Source: Methanoregula boonei 6A8
GTDB taxonomy: Archaea > Halobacteriota > Methanomicrobia > Methanomicrobiales > Methanospirillaceae
Assembly (NCBI RefSeq): GCF_000017625.1
Contig: NC_009712.1
Location: 2,478,944 to 2,542,943 of the forward strand
Length of the DNA: 64,000 nt
Reading direction: 5' to 3'
Shown: positions 60,593-64,000 of the stretch, piece by piece
Numbering within the stretch: position 1 is the stretch's first letter
How the letters are laid out: every line of letters starts with the position of its first letter
Program-made: the position numbers and the translations under genes
The notes under the pieces: generated by a model
Told to the model about the DNA's origin: nothing
The model's database searches: none
The model's input: the letters and a program-made list of their open reading frames with translations, nothing else

Positions 60593-62764
60593 ATGCAGAT
60601 CCAGGATCTCGCAATACCCGAACCCCTCAGGCAACAGTACCTGGGGCTAGGGATCCGCGAGCTCTATCCTCCGCAGGCAGCTTGTGTCGAGAGAGGCCTC
60701 TTGGACGGGAAAAACCTCCTTGTCGCGATCCCGACCGCGAGCGGCAAGACGCTGATTGCAGAGATGGCAATGCATCGCCACATCGCTAATGGCGGAAAGT
60801 GCCTGTATATTGTTCCCTTAAAGGCCCTCGCTTCGGAAAAATACGAAGAATTCGGGAACAAAGGGGTAAAGGTCGGCCTCTCGACCGGAGACCTTGATCG
60901 ACGCGACGATGCCCTCGGGAAAAACGATATTATTGTTGCAACAAGCGAGAAGGTGGACTCGCTCCTCCGAAACGGCGCCCGCTGGATCCCGGATATCACG
61001 CTTGTTGTCATAGACGAGATACACTTAATCGACTCCCCGGACCGGGGGCCAACACTCGAGATGGTGATCGCAAAGATGCGGTCAAAGAACCCGGGCATGC
61101 AGCTCATCGGCCTCTCGGCAACGATAGGAAACCCAAAGGTGCTTGCCGGGTGGCTTGACGCGGAACTCGTCACAAGCTCCTGGCGGCCGGTGGACCTCCG
61201 GCAGGGCGTCTTCTACGACAACCGGATCCAGTTTGCGGAAAGGATGCGGCCCGTAAAGCAGGTCTCGAAAAACTACGATGACCTCAACCTCTGCCTGGAT
61301 ACCATCGCAGAAGGGGGGCAGTGCCTGGTCTTTGTCTCTTCGCGAAGGAACGCGGAGGCCTTTGCAAAGAGGGCAGCCGGGGCGATCAAAAGTGAAGATG
61401 CAGCACTTGCCGCATGCGCCGAACGATTGCTCGAAGGCACACCGACCGAAATGGTAAAGACGCTTGCCGCATGCGTTGCAAAAGGGGCGGCCTTCCACCA
61501 TGCGGGTCTGAGCCGGAAGGAGCGGTCAATCGTGGAAGAGGCGTTCCGTAAGAACCTGCTCAAGTGCATCTCCTCGACCCCGACGCTCGCCGCCGGCCTC
61601 AACCTGCCCGCCCGCCGGGTGATTATCCGGGACTACCTCCGGTTTTCCGCCGGCGAAGGTATGCAGCCGATCCCGGTAAGCGAGTACCGCCAGATGGCAG
61701 GAAGGGCCGGCCGGCCCCGTCTCGATCCGTACGGTGAGGCCGTGCTGATAGCAAAAGAAGCCGAGCAGGTGCCGGAGCTCTTTGAGGTCTACATCGAGGC
61801 AGAGGCAGAGGATGTTCATTCACGGATTGCAGAACCGACCGCGCTTTACACTCATGTCCTCTCTCTTGTAGCCTCGGGATTTGCCGGAACCCGGGGAGAA
61901 CTTACCGAATTCATGAACCGCTCGTTCTATGTCCACGAGCATAAGCAGGGCCGGCTTATCCACCGGGCAATCGATGAGGCGCTCCAGTTCCTGATCACGG
62001 CAGAGATGGTTGTTGAAGTGGGCGAGCACATCGGGGCAACGGAACTCGGGACCCTTGTCTCCCGGATGTACATCGATCCAAGGAGCGCCTTTGCCATTGT
62101 CACAACCCTGCGGGAGCAGGAGAAGTACGCGGATCTCGGCCTTATCCAGCTCATCTGTACCACCCCGGATATGCCGACTCTGTACGCAAAGAATGCCGAT
62201 CTCCCGGCGCTCTCCCGGATGCTTGAAGTACGGGGGGCAGATATCTGGCTCCCGCCCCCACTGGATGACGACGCAGCCGAGACCTACTACCGGGCGGTAA
62301 AGACCGCAATGCTCCTTTCTGACTGGACCGATGAGCTCTCCGAGGAGAAGATCTGCGAGCGGTACGGCGTGGGGCCCGGGGATGTGTTCGGGATGGTCGA
62401 GAACATCAACTGGCTGCTCCACGCAACAAGTCAGCTGGCCCGGATGTTTGTCCCGAAATTTTACGGGCAGATCGCGGATTGCGAGATCTGCATGAAGAAT
62501 GGAATACGGCGCGAACTCCTCCCGCTCGTCCGGCTGCGTGGCATCGGACGCGTCCGTGCCCGGCGGCTCTTCAACAACGGCATTACCTCACCGGAAGAAT
62601 TATCCCGGCACAAAAAAGAGGATTTGGTGAAGATCCTTGGTTCAGGCATTGCTGAGCAGGTACTGGAACAACTGCATCCAAGCAAAGACACCGGGAAAAA
62701 AGAGCCTCCAAGCGGAGATAAGAATACAAATCCAGGCCAGTCGACTCTGTTTCATTTCGGGTGA
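60593..62764 (+). CDS. hel308: Hel308 superfamily 2 DNA helicase
   Basis: The 723-residue protein begins with the Q-motif region [18 protein letters not shown] (~19-36) and has Walker [10 protein letters not shown] (~45-53), DEIH in [10 protein letters not shown] (~138-147), motif [11 protein letters not shown] (~166-173), and motif [19 protein letters not shown] (core QMAGRAGR, ~365-372). The C-terminal winged-helix and ratchet regions and a helix-hairpin-helix ([17 protein letters not shown], core GIGRVRARR, ~645) match Hel308, a 3'-5' helicase acting at stalled forks. Cgi121 starts 3 nt after the stop. Confidence 0.95.
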
Positions 62765-62767
62765 GCG

Positions 62768-63289
62768 ATGGACGACACGGAAAGTTCCTGCACGATCCGG
62801 TATGCGGAAGTAACAGTTACAGAGCCAGATATCCTGCTTGAGGTACTCCGGGCAATTGCCGATCGGGCAGGATCCTGCATTGTCTGCTTTGATGCTGACA
62901 AGCTCGCCGGTCAGGTACATGCCAAGGCAGCACTCCGGTTAGCCCGCCGATCCTTGGAGGCCGGGGCGGCAATATCCCACTCCTTCGAGATGGAGGCACT
63001 GCTTTATGCTGCCGGAAGCAGGCAGTGCAGCACCGCGGTATCCTTTGGCCTGCACAAAGGTGAAAATCACCTCTATGTCTGCTGCTGCCCGGCTACGGAG
63101 GGAATCTGGGATCTACTATCTAATCAATTGCAGTTCCGTGCCGGGCCAAGTGAGGATCTTTCACCGGAGAGAAAGAACCAGCTTATGATTCTCTTTGCGA
63201 TTTCCCCGGCCGAATGTGCTGCCGCCGGGGAAAACCGTCTCCGGGATCTGGTGCTAGAACGGGTGGCACTTCTCGATGTAAGCAAATGA
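62768..63289 (+). CDS. cgi121: KEOPS complex subunit Cgi121
   Basis: The 173-residue protein has the Cgi121 pattern: an early CIVCFDADKLAGQVHAKAALRLA helix (core FDADKLAGQVHAKAA, ~39-53), SHSFEMEALLYAAGSRQCSTAVSFGLHKG (core EMEALLYAAGSRQ, ~76-88), and a C-terminal helical tail. Cgi121 binds the tRNA acceptor end and stimulates the KEOPS complex, which makes the N6-threonylcarbamoyl adenosine at tRNA position 37. It begins 3 nt after hel308, an arrangement also known from other euryarchaea. Confidence 0.85.
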   Translation: MDDTESSCTIRYAEVTVTEPDILLEVLRAIADRAGSCIVCFDADKLAGQVHAKAALRLARRSLEAGAAISHSFEMEALLYAAGSRQCSTAVSFGLHKGENHLYVCCCPATEGIWDLLSNQLQFRAGPSEDLSPERKNQLMILFAISPAECAAAGENRLRDLVLERVALLDVSK

Positions 63290-63334
63290 GGGCTCATCAG
63301 TTGTCGAGGCTCATTTTAGGTTAGAAAAGACAAA

Positions 63335-63823
63335 TTACCGGTTCGCGTGGGAGAGGATATGATCGATCTCCGGTAAAATCAGGGTTTTTGTGGCAAGAGT
63401 TACTGCAGCAGTTGAACCAGGAATGCAGAAAATGGCCTTTCCCTGAATGGTGCCGGCAACAGCCCTAGAAAGCATTGAGGATGTCCCGATCTCCTCATAA
63501 CTTTTCATCCGGAACAGCTCGCCAAATCCATCCATCCTCTTTTCCAGAAGTGGAGAGACTGCCTCAATGGTACAATCATCGTGGGTCAGCCCGGTTCCCC
63601 CATTGATAATGACACAATTGCAGGTCCGGATCGCCTGGTACAATTCGGTACGAATTGCTTCGATCTTATCCGGTACAACCGCATAATGCCGGATAAGAAT
63701 CTTTGCTTCTGTAAGAATGGCCTGAATAGACTTTCCACTGGTATCTTTTTCCTGATTCCGGGAGGTAGAGACTGTGATCACCCCTGCAATAACTGTAACG
63801 GGTTGGAGGTGTTCCTGTTTCAT
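63335..63823 (-). CDS. moaB: MoaB-type molybdenum cofactor protein
   Basis: Starting at ATG 63823 (MKQEHLQPVT) the protein is 162 residues, usual for MoaB; the longer frame to 63976 covers the AT-rich promoter. The MogA/MoaB fold shows GVITVSTSRNQEKDTSGKSIQ (core ITVSTSRNQEKDTSG), the NGGTGLTHDDCTIEAV ligand loop (~75-90), and FCIPGSTAAVTLA (~133-145). In MoaB proteins this site adenylylates molybdopterin before metal insertion, which methanogens need for formylmethanofuran dehydrogenase. It converges with cgi121. Confidence 0.9.
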   Translation of the reverse strand: MKQEHLQPVTVIAGVITVSTSRNQEKDTSGKSIQAILTEAKILIRHYAVVPDKIEAIRTELYQAIRTCNCVIINGGTGLTHDDCTIEAVSPLLEKRMDGFGELFRMKSYEEIGTSSMLSRAVAGTIQGKAIFCIPGSTAAVTLATKTLILPEIDHILSHANR

Positions 63824-63900
63824 GGTATGTATTGATTCTTTTGTTGTTTGCTCATTAATTGAAGCATTGTTCCTGCCTATACAAAATTTTTTTGTCTTTT

Positions 63901-63910
63901 TTTTATAAAA
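63901..63910 (-). promoter_or_regulatory. TATA box of moaB
   Basis: TTTTATAAAA on the minus strand would start transcription near 63875-63880, about 50 nt before the chosen ATG at 63823. It argues against the longer start at 63976. Confidence 0.45.
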
Positions 63911-64000
63911 CAGAAGGAACCCCATTATTTCCAGTGGAGACATGAATGTTATCTCATTATGTTGATTCTGATTCATCTCTGATTTTAATTTAATTCGATT

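Overview
The window comes from a methanogenic archaeon, most likely of the order Methanomicrobiales and Methanoregula-like (this placement is inference). The direct support is an operon of methanogenesis marker proteins with component A2 (AtwA) of the methyl-coenzyme M reductase activation system. Other archaeal genes agree: Cdc48/VAT, RadB, Hel308, type II GAPDH, KEOPS Cgi121, Rio1, archaeal Tsr3, ribose-1,5-bisphosphate isomerase, pilin-type N-termini and TATA-type promoters. GC content is moderate to high and genes are densely packed. I saw no rRNA, tRNA, CRISPR array, insertion sequence or phage module.

Layout. 0-5.5 kb: the 3' part of a membrane sensor kinase whose phospho-acceptor position reads Tyr, a KaiC-like ATPase with an altered P-loop, several small membrane proteins of unknown role and exonuclease III. 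5.5-6.15 kb: a gene-free, homopolymer-rich spacer. 6.15-11.1 kb: a phosphate transporter locus in which PstS carries a pilin-type N-terminus and PstA has about 640 extra residues, with no pstB or phoU beside it. 11.4-20.4 kb: a surface-protein region with two PKD proteins, a lipoprotein, a secretion/pilus ATPase overlapping one PKD gene, a pilin-like protein and a cupredoxin with a changed copper site. 20.5-28.1 kb: information-processing genes (Lhr-like helicase, Cdc48, RadB), a pterin dehydratase-like protein, LarC, and a 640-bp spacer with a small family of structured repeats. 28.2-30.7 kb: a protein with an N-terminal helix-turn-helix and six PAS domains, starting just after a 13-bp-arm inverted repeat.

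31-44.6 kb: DapF, ribose-1,5-bisphosphate isomerase, a HAD phosphatase-like protein, then the tightly overlapping operon atwA-mmp3-mmp6-mmp5-mmp15-mmp17-mmp7-ahpD-like. AtwA and several of these markers are known or proposed to act in reductive activation and maturation of methyl-coenzyme M reductase. AsnB and a GDP-mannose pyrophosphorylase/isomerase follow. 44.6-56.3 kb: YgiQ-type radical SAM protein, PPC-domain protein, DUF2207/LemA pair, a degenerate SelB-like elongation factor, a three-gene glycosyltransferase block, and a two-domain deoxyribosyltransferase-like protein.

56.3-64 kb: a translation and RNA-maturation group (Tsr3, TyrRS, Rio1, KH protein Pno1/Dim2-like, KEOPS Cgi121) interleaved with GAPDH and Hel308, ending in MoaB.

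The most unusual content is the remodelled phosphate transporter with its neighbouring surface and secretion genes (6-19 kb), the HTH-PAS gene with its promoter-embedded palindrome, the repeat family at 23.3-23.6 kb and the run of proteins that keep a family fold but lack a key catalytic or ligand residue.
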